From Lactifluus volemus (taxonomy: Eukaryota > Basidiomycota > Agaricomycetes > Russulales > Russulaceae), in NCBI GenBank assembly GCA_022376515.1, contig WTXI01000007.1, positions 558,001-622,000 on the forward strand: a stretch of DNA of 64,000 nt, read 5' to 3'. The translations under genes were made by a program, and so were the position numbers. Under the pieces are notes generated by a model. That model did not search any database. It was not told the origin of the DNA and saw nothing but the letters and a program-made list of their open reading frames with translations. Below, in pieces: positions 47,906 through 58,762 of this stretch (position 1 is its first letter; each line of letters opens with the position of its first letter).

Positions 47906-48732
47906 ATGATGACTTGCGATGTCGATGAGATGATAGCCCGTTCACCAAGCCCGCCGGAGCTCGAGGACGACGGTGAAGAATGGCCCGTACATGGAATCGT
48001 GGGCGAGGACGTCGACGTTTTTGGCATCTCAAGGTACGTTATATTTTCCCCGTTCACCGCATTCTCTTACAATCCACATTGCCCAGCTATGAGGTAAATT
48101 TGAATTATTTCTCAATTCTTCTTCGAATGATGCCATCCACGACACCACAAGGTTCGATGGAAAGACTGGCATCGTCCGGACGGCACCAACACAACATGGA
48201 TGCGTGAGATCGAGGGCGACCCGGAATTTGTATCAGGCTGGAACGAACAAATCCAATATCAACGCGTCAGGAAGGCTGTAGAATCTCAAGCCATAGACCT
48301 GACTCTGTTGGCCTCCACACCGATGCATGACAGATTGACATTCGAGTGCGCCGAGGCAGTGGAAGAGAAGATGGCCGAGCGCTTGCGGAAAGGGCCACCG
48401 GGAAAGCTTTATCGGGGTTGGATGACTGAAATCGACCATCAAGTTGCCGAACACGAGCAGGAAGAATCTCGTGTTGCGGCCAAGAGGGTCAGTAAAAGGC
48501 CTCATGTTCCTCGGTGCGTTATGCTTTGTGGGGCATCTTTATCTTCGTTTCTTAAAGGCGAACAATGCATAGGGGAGAGCTGCATGCTGAGGGGTCACGA
48601 TCGGGGTTACCTCGGCGGCGCGCGGCGCGAAAGAGGGAGGGAGGAACTCTGGCTAATGCTAATGACCTTAATGACGACGACGACGACAGAGGCGATCTTT
48701 CACTCACACAAACAGTCAAGACCAGAAAATAA
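47906..48732 (+). CDS. Chromodomain protein
   Basis: Four exons: 47906-48033, 48087-48093 (only 7 bases), 48152-48513 and 48558-48732; 223 residues. The chromodomain lies at about residues 22-70: EEWPVHGIVGEDVDVFGIS, then SYEVRWKDWHRPDGTNTTWM. The micro-exon supplies the residues S-Y-E at the start of the conserved YEVRWKDW strand, and frame is kept only if it is included. After the domain come a charged helical region, a basic patch (PRRRAARKREGG) and a run of five Asp coded by GAC repeats. Chromodomains bind methylated histone tails, so a role in heterochromatin is likely. No SET domain or chromoshadow domain is visible before the stop, so it is not a full Clr4 or HP1 protein. Alternative 3' splicing beyond 48732 cannot be excluded. 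Confidence 0.72.
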
Positions 48733-48866
48733 TAAAACTATTCCGGTATGTTTTTTTTCTCATGTTTGCCGTCAACTAACACCGACTTAGGTGACATGCG
48801 AAACCATATACAGATTTATGACAAGTGCGGGGACGAGAATACAATCAATCAATCTAGAGTGAGCTT

Positions 48867-51800
48867 TCAAGACCGTTCCGAAAGTTGCCTCAACAACCCC
48901 GCCGGCTCTGTACTCCCTCGGCCAAGGAGCCCCCCCACCACACTAGATACTGTCTCCGTAAGCTGACGCGGGTGACTTTGGGTGTGCTTCACGTAGAACA
49001 GTCGGACGCTAGTTGAGTTCCAGATTCCAAGCGGCGTCATGCTGCGTACATAGATCTCGCCCCATATCAACGAAGAAAGCCACACAATTGACGACTCGGA
49101 CCACTAAAGTTTGGATCAGCTTTATATCTATGGACAGCAAGGAGGGAGCTAACAATAAATCTCCGTGGATTGAGAGGTGGGGATGTCGGGAGGATGTGCT
49201 TGAGAGAAATGTGTCCAAGGTAATCAAGGACTGCTCCAGGGTTCGACTTGTTTGACACCTGGATTTCTTGGATTTTGGGCATCAACTCGGAGATCACCAG
49301 CATTACGGAATCGAGGGGGAGTCTAGAAACACCAAGTTGTCCACTGCAGCCACATTAAATAAGAAGTCAGACATACCCTTGCTGCCACGATGTTACCTAT
49401 GAGCACAACTGTCAGTTCTGTCCCAGCAACGCAACGACGAAGTTTTTATTCTCACCCATTCTTGTGTTGGCACAAACCCATTCCGCCCAACAGCAGTTGC
49501 AGTCACACGATCCAGGCTGTTGTCCGTATCCAACGACATAGATCGTCGCTCTGGCATCTTTCCTCTCGCTTTTTCCGACACAACAGTTGGGAACCCGGGG
49601 GGTGTTTCTCGGTCCATGCTAGGCAACACGGGTGAAGGAGTTTCCTCCGTTTCCTCCTGCTGAGGAGAGTCGCGCGGGACTACCCGAACTTCCGTCAGGC
49701 TGTCAACAGATTGTTCCGTGCTAGAAATACCAAGAGCATTCTCCCGTTCGAGCATTCTCTGTTTCTCTTGATGTGGTTGATCATACTCTTCTTCTGCTGC
49801 CCTACTCTTGCCCTTGGTATCATGAGGCTGCTCTTCCTTAGCCCGTTGAATCCTCCGTACGTCGCGTAGACCCCTGGCCAGCGTGAAGGTGCCTAGGTCC
49901 TCGAAAGTTCTATGTGCTCTCAATAAAGCGTAAACGACGTTGGGATTTTCAGAAGGATGATGCGCGATAATGGAGTTAAATATCTCTAGCCTAGAATCAT
50001 GGTTCAGAAGATATAATTCGGCGTGTCGGTGCGACTTACATGAAGAATAGGAGTCTTGGGTGGCCTTCATCTGCTAGTAAGAACGTGGGGTTTGAAAAGG
50101 AGGTGAAAAGCTGGAGCAAACGTGTTGCGGAATTAACATTCAAGGATTTGAAATAAGGTGCCGAATTGGAAAGGGCGATGATCAGCGCTGGATACATCGA
50201 GTTCAAGGAGCCCGAAGTGGTTGCGATGATGAAGTAGACGGCCTGTACAATTCGTTATCACTAACACTTCCAAGGAATCCCGAAAATACACGCACATTAA
50301 TGAAAAAATCTGCAGTGGCTCCCCCAACGTTCCATTTCGTGGGGATGTACGCGGATCTGATCGGGAACGTGAGTTGCAGGCCAAAGGCGTGTTCAGCAGA
50401 GAGTGTCTGGATGATGTAAGATAACATTCGACAGAGTCCGTGTTGTTCTGTAACAATGAATCAGAACAGAGACCCAGACGTTGCTGCGAGATCGTTACCA
50501 GGCTTGTCCTTGATCTCTAGAAAATAGCATAGAAGATATGCCAAGAAATCTCTCGATTTCTCTTGTTCCAAGAGGTACGCTCTAAATTTCTGAAGACTCG
50601 CTTAACTCCTTGTCAGATTGCTCAGAGGTGTGAGCCATACCTTGTTCAATTCGATAATTTTCCAGAACAGAACGACTAAGGCGTTGTAAGATCGTTTTCA
50701 GGAAAAATGAAAGATAATAGCCCTCACTCGTATCAACGATATACGGAACAGATCTCCTTGATCCTGGGAGCATATTGTTGATGGATGCCATTTGCTGCTC
50801 CAATATTCCAAAGATACCGTCGACGATGAACGCAAAGTCCGTAGTTCGGTGCTGAAAACGTCCACTAAGCTCAATCAGAGACGCATTCCGATATACAACG
50901 CACCACTTTCGCTAGAAAGTACCTAAAGGCGTTTGTCTTCAATGCAGGGGTATATATTTGAGGTTCTCCTGTAGGAACATCCCTGGCACTTCCACTCTGA
51001 AAGTCTAGCAGAGCACAAAGAACCTGGAAGCTGACGCAGACGAGGTTGGCCCTTGGGTCCTCCCCCTTGAATACAAGGTGGTTGTACGGCAGTCGGCCAG
51101 CAACACCTCCGATAACGGTAGAACTTGACGATTGGGATGAATTCATGGCCGTATTTAGCAGGGAACACAGAATGGTCAACACGTCTCGTCGTTGAGATTG
51201 CTGGACAACATGAAGAGTATACTGTGAAGGGGTGGTGAATAAAGAAGACGATGGGGTGTATATTTGTCGAGAGAGAAGCACGAGTAAAAGGCGTAGCACT
51301 TCTGTCTTGTTAGAATCATATGCTTGAGCGGGTCCGATATCAGCAGTTGAACCCACGCCCTTTTCCCTAGAAAAAATCATTAAACGGTAACACTCGCATT
51401 ACCGACCACACCACTCACCAAATGACGTAATTAATTTTGTAATGATCTACCTGTAGTTTTGCGGGTAGGGTGAAACCGCAACAAAATAGCAAGTCTACCA
51501 AGCAATTAAAGAGTCGTTCAGCGAGGGAAGGAAGTGTCGTAGTTTGTTTTTGAGGAGATTTGGGCAATGGACCAGCCGCAGGCGCACTACTCTCCTCGTC
51601 TTCGTCGTCATCCTCGATAACAAATTGAGGCGTCTGTTCCGTCTGTTCGTGGTGATTTTGGCCCTCGACGACGTCCTTCTTCCACAAGACCTCTTTTTCG
51701 AAAACGCTAGGTTCACTTTCCAACTCAAAGATCACGGGAAAGACGCGCTGCAGGACCCTTAGGCAATTTAGAACCTCCTTGGTCGTGTTGCGCTCTGTAG

Positions 51801-52326
51801 CACCTCCTTTGATGAATGATGACGCGAACGAGGTAACGTATTTTGTCGGAGCAGATGGAAACGTGTGGTCGGAGACGAGATTGAAGAGGCGAGAAGTAAT
51901 GACACGGATGAGCGTCGCGACGTTCTCAGGCGCTTCGACCAGTGCTCGGCGAACTTTGGAAGGGGTCAACACAGAAGTCGCGTGAACTTAGTCGGAGACT
52001 CACTATCTTGAGGTGAAATGAGTGAGAACACGTCCGAAGCTGAGTCAAATAGTACGGTATACTGTGTGCAGTATTAATGGAATCAGTTCCGAGTCGTGGG
52101 TCACATTCGCACGGCTGCGTACCTGGTCCCAATAAGCATCGTTTTCTGCTATGTTCTATATGGACTAGAGCTTAATTAATGCCTTCGATGCACTGAATGG
52201 ACGCACGCGGGTCGATGCCAATTTCGAGATCCCACTCGGTTGGCTGCGAAACGCCAGCTTTGCTTCGTCACCAAGTAAAGATAACGGGGAAGAAAGTTTT
52301 TGGGGAAGTTTTGATAATACAGACAT
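48867..52326 (-). CDS. HID1: HID1 family protein (Golgi/dense-core vesicle trafficking)
   Basis: Fourteen exons: 48867-49103, 49154-49322, 49377-49396 (20 bases), 49456-49990, 50040-50242, 50296-50447, 50499-50589, 50641-50675, 50728-50851, 50904-51366, 51419-51953, 52004-52061, 52123-52145, 52203-52326; about 922 residues. Family blocks include DVFSLISPQDIRRAL, LNCLRVLQRVFPVIFE, YVIWEKGVGSTAD, KTEVLRLLLVLLSRQIY, FLAKVHRTTDFAFIVDGIF, IVLFWKIIELNKKFRAYLL and SSLIWGEIYVRSMTPLGIW. The N-terminal GDEAKLAF resembles the myristoylated start of animal HID1, but here it follows extra residues, and an in-frame ATG also exists at 52353. In animals HID1 is a peripheral Golgi protein needed for vesicle cargo sorting; its fungal role is less known. 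The first junction (52146-52202) is the weakest. Confidence 0.87.
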
Positions 52327-52353
52327 GAAGTTGAGCAGATAATAGAAGGCCAA

Positions 52354-53130
52354 AGGTTGTTTTGATTTCGAGCCTCTTCTATCGCTGGAAGGACAGCGGC
52401 GGTATCACGGCCCGGTCTGGCTTGGCCACTCAAATTACTACTGTATTTGCCGAGCAGAACTACATCTTTCTAAGAGCGATTACCGAGAAGCAGGCACCAC
52501 CCATATAATAGGTCCTTCATTCACATTGTGCTGTACATAAGCCACCAACTTGTCGTGCCCATGTATCCTTGTAAGAGCCCACTTGATCCCCAAACTCTTT
52601 GGGCAGCGTTTCTTGGTAACAATTCCCAACAATTCCCAAGAGCAACGGAACGTATTTCCCCTCCCTCAAGCAATGGCGGCCAACCCCATCGTTTCACCGA
52701 GGGTAACTGAAGGAATAAGACCATGAACATGTCTTGTGTTTCAAGAAAGGCATTCCCAGTATGACTGGCTCACTGATCCACAACTGTTCGATGATGGGGA
52801 TTGTTCCTTAGCTGCACGGACCATAGCACCGATCTTGACTTGCAGTGGTGGCTCTAGGAGACTGCTCGAAAGACAAGCTTCTAGTGACAGTAACTTGGAT
52901 GGAAGATATATTAGATGAAGGTCAGATGGTAACTAGGGAAATGCCGACGTTGTCGTCGGCCACCTTGCTTGCGGACACTGCACTGGAGGTTGCAAGTAGC
53001 GTAATATAATTCAACTGTCGACAGAGCGGGAAGCAGAAAGACTCGGATGTATATGGAGATACAGGAACGTCGATGCAGGGTAGTAGTAGTTATACATAAG
53101 GCACAGCAGAGGAAGACAAAACAGTCTGGA
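52354..53130. other. Intergenic segment upstream of HID1
   Basis: About 0.8 kb with no supportable gene. It presumably contains the HID1 promoter. Only frames of 60-70 codons are present, with no recognisable motif. Confidence 0.4.
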
Positions 53131-53910
53131 GCCGAGTCGTGTGCGTTCGCCTTACGCAGGGGTGGGTCGGGAGGGGCTTCACTGGTGGCTGCGGGGTCGT
53201 CAATGATGTAGAGGCCAAGGCTCTCCGCACCTTGGTGAAGTAGTCACGCCGGTTGTTGGCTAGAACTGCTGAGTTGATTTCAATTTCCGCATAGCAGATG
53301 AGGCGGGCAATTTCGGAGTGCTAGAATTCTAGGGCTGCTTTCTCAGCCAGAAGGAGGGCTTCCCTTTTCTTTAGCCGGAGGTGCTCCTGTTTGGCTGCTT
53401 CAATTTTGGGGTCATGGTTGGCTGGGCTGTCGGCGGTGAGCGAGAGGTGGCCAGTAGGGACATGTGGTCAAAAAGGGTGGCGTGGGGGCTCAGTGGTGTC
53501 ATTGGTTCTGTTAATGGATTTTTAGTCGGCGGGGTCAAGAGTCGAGGCAGGCCCATCCCTCCGTGGAGAGGGGGGTGTTGGGGAGGTCAGGATTAAAGTG
53601 GCAAGTTTGATGTTAGCAGGGGTGCAGCCTCAGGCTATGATCCCTGCCAGAGTGGGGGAATTATGTGAAGGTGAATTCACCCCTGAGAGGGTGAGCATCT
53701 CAGTATGGACTTGCGAGATGGCATCAGCGAGGAGGGCTGCCGAGGTCATGTCTAGAAGTGGGAGGGTTGGCTCAGCTGTGGGGGGCTGGCTGGCCCCAGC
53801 TGGGCATGGGGAGTTGTAGCATTGGTGGGGGATTGGGGTGGGACCATGGGGGGCAGGATGGCTTATAGAGTCAGGTGTGGACAGCCAGGCATTAATCTGT
53901 TGTGACAAAG
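53131..53910 (-). pseudogene. Decayed coding region, probably from a mobile element
   Basis: Read on the minus strand from 53908, the frame starts QINAWLSTPDSISHPAP, contains many Pro and Ser residues, and resumes after several stops as HDPKIEAAKQEHLRLKKREA, a stop codon, then HSEIARLICYAEIEINSA and NNRRDYFTKVRRALA. The interrupted but clearly protein-like sequence, its low Cys and high Lys/Glu helix content, and the adjoining foldback repeats suggest a dead transposon or retroelement ORF. I cannot assign the class: no transposase, integrase or reverse transcriptase motif is visible. Confidence 0.4.
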
Positions 53911-53959
53911 ACTATATTTTCTATCTATGAGAGCTACCACAGCCTACAATAGCTTAGGT

Positions 53960-54310
53960 GTGCCATGTAGCCTGATGCATTACAGCAGCAGACTGTAACA
54001 CATCCTTTGCTATTCTTGGGCTGCCACCTGTACCCAAGCCTGTACCTGTACAGGTGCACATTGCAGAATGGCGTCAAGTCCTGATTGATTTTTTGGATGT
54101 GGATGCTGGGGTACCAAAAAAAAGGAAAGACAAAAAGAGTTCACACTCTCATCCCACACCCAAATAGTCCATCAAAATTTGGCACCATTCTGCAATGTGC
54201 ACCTGTACAGAAAGTACAGTACAGGTGGCAGCCCAAGAATGGCAAAGGGGGCATTGTAGTCTGCCACTGTGATGCATCAGTATTTCATCTACCATGTAGT
54301 CAGAACATAC
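53960..54310. mobile_element. MITE-like foldback element with about 110-base inverted arms
   Basis: The left arm (about 53968-54075) and the right arm (about 54181-54300) are imperfect reverse complements. Shared blocks include ATTCTTGGGCTGCCACCTGT and TGTACAGGTGCACATTGCAG followed by AATGG. Smaller blocks extend outward (CTGATGCAT, CCATGTAG). About 105 bases separate the arms. Such a structure with no coding capacity is typical of miniature inverted-repeat or foldback elements moved by another element's transposase. No target-site duplication could be fixed with confidence. Confidence 0.65.
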
Positions 54311-54333
54311 CATTGATATTCCCCATTTCCTTT

Positions 54334-54435
54334 TTGGTTAAGGGTAGGGGATGAGCAGGCTCAATGCCAGGAGGCAATTGTACAACTACAATTTCCTCTC
54401 AGGATTGAGCTGGCTCATCACCTGCCCTTAACCAA
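54334..54435. repeat. Near-perfect 102-base hairpin
   Basis: The sequence starting TTGGTTAAGGGTAGGGGATG is followed, after a loop of about four bases at 54383-54386, by its near-perfect reverse complement ending CATCACCTGCCCTTAACCAA. The arms are about 49 bases with a few mismatches. It lies 20-30 bases right of the larger foldback element and may be part of the same insertion. Confidence 0.75.
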
Positions 54436-55059
54436 GGGGTGTATCAAGAGGTGCAGTGGAATTATATAATTGCAGCTTTAGTATTCAAGGTATGATTATT
54501 GTGGTAGGTGGTGGCTTTTATTGGCTCACTACTGTGTGTACAGTTGTTTGTATGGACATGTGGGTGTGTGACTGTGTCACGGTGTTGGGGTTCTTATGGT
54601 TTTTGATTTCTGGGGGGGCGGTGTTCGTTTCGTGGTGGTGCCATTGCTTCTTCACCCTCCTTGTCCTGGCTTTTCTGTGGGAAAATCGCACCTGGTGGCT
54701 GCGGTTCAAGCCCCCATATCGCCCGCATTTACCTTGCAAGTGAGTGGACACGGGCCGCAGCATAGCACCAATCTCCTCGTCTAAACGCGTCAACCACCGC
54801 GATTACGGTTGATTGAGTAATCGAACCCACCACAAAGCATGCAGAAAATTGGATCTCACACTACTTTTCGCGAGCAAACGTATTTATTCTGACTAAAGAT
54901 AATAACGTACCAGCCTCCCAGACGGCACACAAATCATCATAAACTGCGTCCAGAGCGCCGTGAAGAAACGTAAAGTAAATAGAATTACACACAACTCAAA
55001 ATGGACTCCTCAATAACTGAAGAGTTCAAGTTCTTTTCACCTGGCCAAAGATTGGATCT
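54436..55059. other. Intergenic segment
   Basis: About 0.6 kb holding the right flank of the repeat cluster, which is GT-rich at 54500-54680, and the 3' flank of the cupredoxin gene. A 95-codon plus-strand frame at 54456-54743 is hydrophobic and Trp/Cys-rich because of the biased base composition; I do not regard it as a gene. Confidence 0.4.
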
Positions 55060-56027
55060 TTATGCCAGCATTACACTAAACGCTGCAGCCAGAAGTGCGA
55101 CGAGACCATTGGCAATGACATGGCCCGCGGAAGACTTGTTCGAGGATGGCGTTCCAGTGCTGGTGCTTGCGCTCGAGCTCACGAACGTATTGGCAGGTGT
55201 AGCGGTTGCCACCGCATTCACACCTCCCGTCACTGGGCCATTGTCGGGAACCTTAAAATCGCGCAAGGAATGAGTGGTTCCGCAAGGCCCGAGAGATGCA
55301 GTGGGCAACTCACAGTCACTTCACTCGCACCGATGGCTTTAGCAGCGGCCAGGAATGCAGCATAGGTATTTCCGGTGGCCGGGGCGTTGATCGAGCTGGC
55401 AAATTTTGTTGGTTCAAGGGAGACAGAATGAATGTGAAATTGTCCTCACCCGACCATTCCGGTACCACAGTGAGTTGGTGCCTTGCAGAAGAACCAAATG
55501 GCTATCGAAGGATTGGTTATGACGGCAGGGGAAAAGAAGGGAGGCTTGCTTACGTTGTTGATCGTTTGTGATCGTGATGGTGAACTGCTTCGCAGTCTGC
55601 AAACCAGCGTCGAAACCATTTGCCAAAGGCGTGCAGGGTTTTGCGAATGAGGACTGCGTGACGGAATGGGGAATTGAGCTCCTGTAGCATGACATCCATG
55701 AGCACCATTGGAGATAAAGAAACCGAGTGATAAAAAGAATTCTCATACTGGGGGAAGAAGAACGTCACGGTGGTGCCATTGGCCGCGGTGAAGTTCGATG
55801 GATTGAACATCAGTTGACTACCAGGAAAAACATCGACCTGAGAAGAGCGTCAACACACGTGATCCCGTAATAGCAGAAGCACAACGAACGTTAATGCTAG
55901 TCGAGGTGCTCGGCGGCGCTGACGGAACGGACCCGCCGGCGGCGGTCGTCGGAGACGTCGGGCTATCGTACTGGGCGTTGACGAGAACGGGGAGGAAGAA
56001 GGCAGCCAAGGCAATGGAAAACTTCAT
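55060..56027 (-). CDS. Secreted GPI-anchored cupredoxin-like protein
   Basis: Six exons: 55060-55251, 55314-55395, 55450-55501, 55554-55681, 55749-55837, 55890-56027; 226 residues. It begins with a clear signal peptide (MKFSIALAAFFLPVLVNAQ). The cupredoxin fold follows, with NFTAANGTTVTFFFPQ, IPHSVTQSSFAKPCTPL and IWFFCKAPTHCGTGMVG. The usual copper ligands can be placed: His in PHSV, Cys in FFC, His in THC and Met in GTGM. A Ser/Thr-rich stalk and a C-terminal hydrophobic tail (GLVALLAAAFSVMLA) suggest a GPI anchor. Such basidiomycete proteins sit at the cell surface or in the wall; a redox role is possible but substrates are unknown. All introns are GT-AG. The start was chosen at the signal peptide although the frame is open further upstream. 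Confidence 0.85.
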
Positions 56028-57008
56028 GGTCGCAAGCAAGAGTACTCGTGGGATAATACAAAGTTTAGCGTTACCAAGGAACAATGAACACACAAAGCTG
56101 ATTGAGAAGAGCGAGAGGTCATGGCGGGTGGGCTCCAGTGCCTTTATAATAGATCGTTCCAAAACGGACGGACGCCGGGATGCATGTGTTGGAGCGTGGG
56201 AGTGCGCTAAGACCGAGGCCGAAACCGGCAAGTCAGCTAATCGGTTCCCACGTGCCTGTCATGACAGCCTCCCGTTATTTATTTTCTACACGGGAAATGA
56301 AGGCCATGCCGTGTGTTGTCGTATTCCACCTGTTCGCATGTTATCCTAGCTTTATATGCGAGGACAACTTGCCTCTGACCGTGGGTTCTTGAGTCGTGCC
56401 GGCGGTCGCCACCCTGAGTGGAACCCAACGGAAGCAGACGAAACTTAAAATCCCGTCACGGGTCGTATGCGTAGTGGCGTAGGTTGCTGCGGACGAAAGG
56501 GGCTCTGGCAAAATCAATCACCTTACTAAGACCGTGCAAGAAGAATGAGCCATTTTCTTACGTATTGTATCCCCAAACGCGGTGAATCAGGCCTACTGCA
56601 TCAAATGATAATCAGGGCCCGACCAATTGCACCCGGCCGTTGATGCAACGTTGATGGGAGTTAACAAATCTGTCCACAAATTCTCACAACGAAGCCTCGT
56701 CATGATAACTTGGCACGGTGCTTCTTCTTAACACTAAATGGACATTGTGGTGCTAGCACTCGACGTGCAGAGACGCTATCTCGACGTTGGTGTTATTTCC
56801 ACATGCGAAACTACCCTAGAAGTGAAGAATGTCTCCTTCACAGGGCGCTCAAAAATGGAAGGTGACGCCGTCGAGCTACAATTTTATGATTATTATCATC
56901 AATTAGAAATGCTATAAGGGCGTGAACTGGGTGCGGCTGATGAGCGCTGAACGATGGGAATGACATGCACTTTTGGCGAGGAAACCGGACGAAACATACC
57001 AGGGTAAG
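56028..57008. other. Intergenic spacer
   Basis: About 1 kb containing the cupredoxin promoter (left) and the 3' flank of the polymerase delta subunit gene (right). No supportable reading frame, repeat or RNA gene was seen. Confidence 0.45.
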
Positions 57009-58762
57009 TCATGATGCGGCATGTGCCAGAATATCTTGCGTCAGTCTGACTATTCGGACGTCCAACGACCTGAGACCAACAAGTACAAGGATACCGGTTT
57101 GAGCAAAGGATGGGACGAGGATGACCCGAGACCTATGCTTCCCATCCTTAACAAGACGAGTCGCGAATCTTGGCTGACACCCGATCGCATATATGCCTGG
57201 CGTCTCTGTGATAATAAAGGGGTCAATTGTGAAGAACGGGTGGCACCAAAGCGTGTCTGGAGCGGTCGGTGCCATGTGGCGCCACTTAAGAGTTGCTTCC
57301 GCTAGGTCTAGACGGGTTGTTGGCGCAGTGGGAACGTACTTGCACATGTCGTTGAGTGGTTGTCCAGATGTTGCCAATATCGTGAGTGCGGGCGTGAGTT
57401 CATCGCCATCATTCCCTTGTAAACAAGGGGCTAGGCGAATATATGTGGGGTTTGTTTCACAGGAGAATGATGCGTATGAGGACGCGTGGCCAAACATAGC
57501 CCGCGGGAGAGCCTGTTGAGGAAGGATAGTACCAGAAGGGTCGGATTCCCCAGGAAGAAGGTGAACTGCTACTGATTGGGACAAATCGCTCAGGTGAGCA
57601 GAGAGGTTCTGGATGGGGTGAGGTGAGAATGAGACGTTGTCGTTCCCATGTCGACGCTGTGGACAACAAAGATGAGGCGAAGGAAAGGCAATACAATATC
57701 TATCTCACCGATTTTTTATCCTCCTTTTCTTTCTCCTCATCTGCCGAGCCACCCGCTGGTCCCAAGGGCGCTAGTGAATTACCCAATATAATAAGGCGGC
57801 TAATCTGTGAAGCAAATCCCTGGCCGTCATTATCACCACATGCCCCCGTCAGGTACTCGACCAGGACCTGAGTCTGAGCCTCAGATGCTGGGGACAGCCC
57901 TATGTCCAGACCAGAGATGAACGCCACGTATTTGTTCCGAACGTCATCGTCGGAGTTTGTCTGGGGATCATCTATGATAGATGATCAATAAAATGACATG
58001 ATGCACAGGGGGCATTGTTACCATCGATGTCCATGCTGTCGTCGTTGTCTGCTTGGGGTGCCATCCCGGGAAAACATAGATCGGCCACTTCAAAGTCGCC
58101 GCTGATTGTCTCCGCGCCAAGGATACCAACAATGACACCTGTCACGAGCTGCATGTCTCCAAGAATGCTTCCAATCAACTTTATTCGGCCTGATTCATCC
58201 TCAAGCATGACCTGATCATCTTGGGAGTGAATTTTTTCCGGAAGTGGTGGAGCAGGGATGGAATGCTTCGGAGGGTCAGTGGGTGAAAAGAAAAGGTAAA
58301 GCTGTATCTGCTCACGTCACGTCCGATGTCATCAAGCACATTCGGCTTGAGGGGCATATCCATGTATACAGTCCCAATGACGAAGCAAAGCTGTCCTTTG
58401 ACAACATCCAGTACTCTCGAGACAAGCTTTGGGGATCCTTGTAACAGAAGGAAGATCAATGGGTTCGGCTGGATGCTCATGATCCATCCTGTTATGGATA
58501 TGTAACATACCTTGGACATTTTTCCATTTTTTTGCGGCCTCTTTTTCGATAGACCCTCTGAGAAGTCGTAATCGAATGAAATAAATGTTTGCATATTGGT
58601 GCTTGAATGACTTGTTGATGGATTTGATTGTGAATGAAGGTGTCGAGTCTGTCAGAGGCAGAACAGACGTCGGAGGGCGGATGATAGCGGAAGAAGGCAC
58701 GGCGCTAACAAACGATTAGATGATTGAAAGTAGGAAAATACTCAGACCAACAGGGGCTCCAT
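57009..58762 (-). CDS. POL31: DNA polymerase delta small subunit (POLD2/Pol31)
   Basis: Six exons: 57009-57656, 57709-57971, 58022-58265, 58316-58437, 58511-58704, 58752-58762 (11 bases); 493 residues. Family blocks are QYANIYFIRLRLLRG, the OB-fold core VMLEDESGRIKLIGSILGDM with LVTGVIVGILGAE, then KYVAFISGLDIG, SRLIILGNSLAP, HPIQNLSAHLSDL, VAVHLLPGESDPSG, LPQQALPR, TSGQPLNDMCKY and TAPDTLWCHPFF, all typical of the inactive phosphoesterase-like B-subunit fold. It bridges the catalytic subunit and Pol32 in the replicative polymerase delta and acts in the nucleus. Length agrees with homologues. The 11-base first exon (M-E-P-L) with an intron starting GTTGGT is the weakest part. Confidence 0.92.

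Noticed and set aside
50582..50803. Apparent frameshift between HID1 exons, since the frame ending YRIEQ does not join to KFRAYLL
   Set aside because: A 52-base intron at 50676-50727 splits that frame; using it gives IVLFWKIIELNKKFRAYLL, which matches the family without any frameshift.
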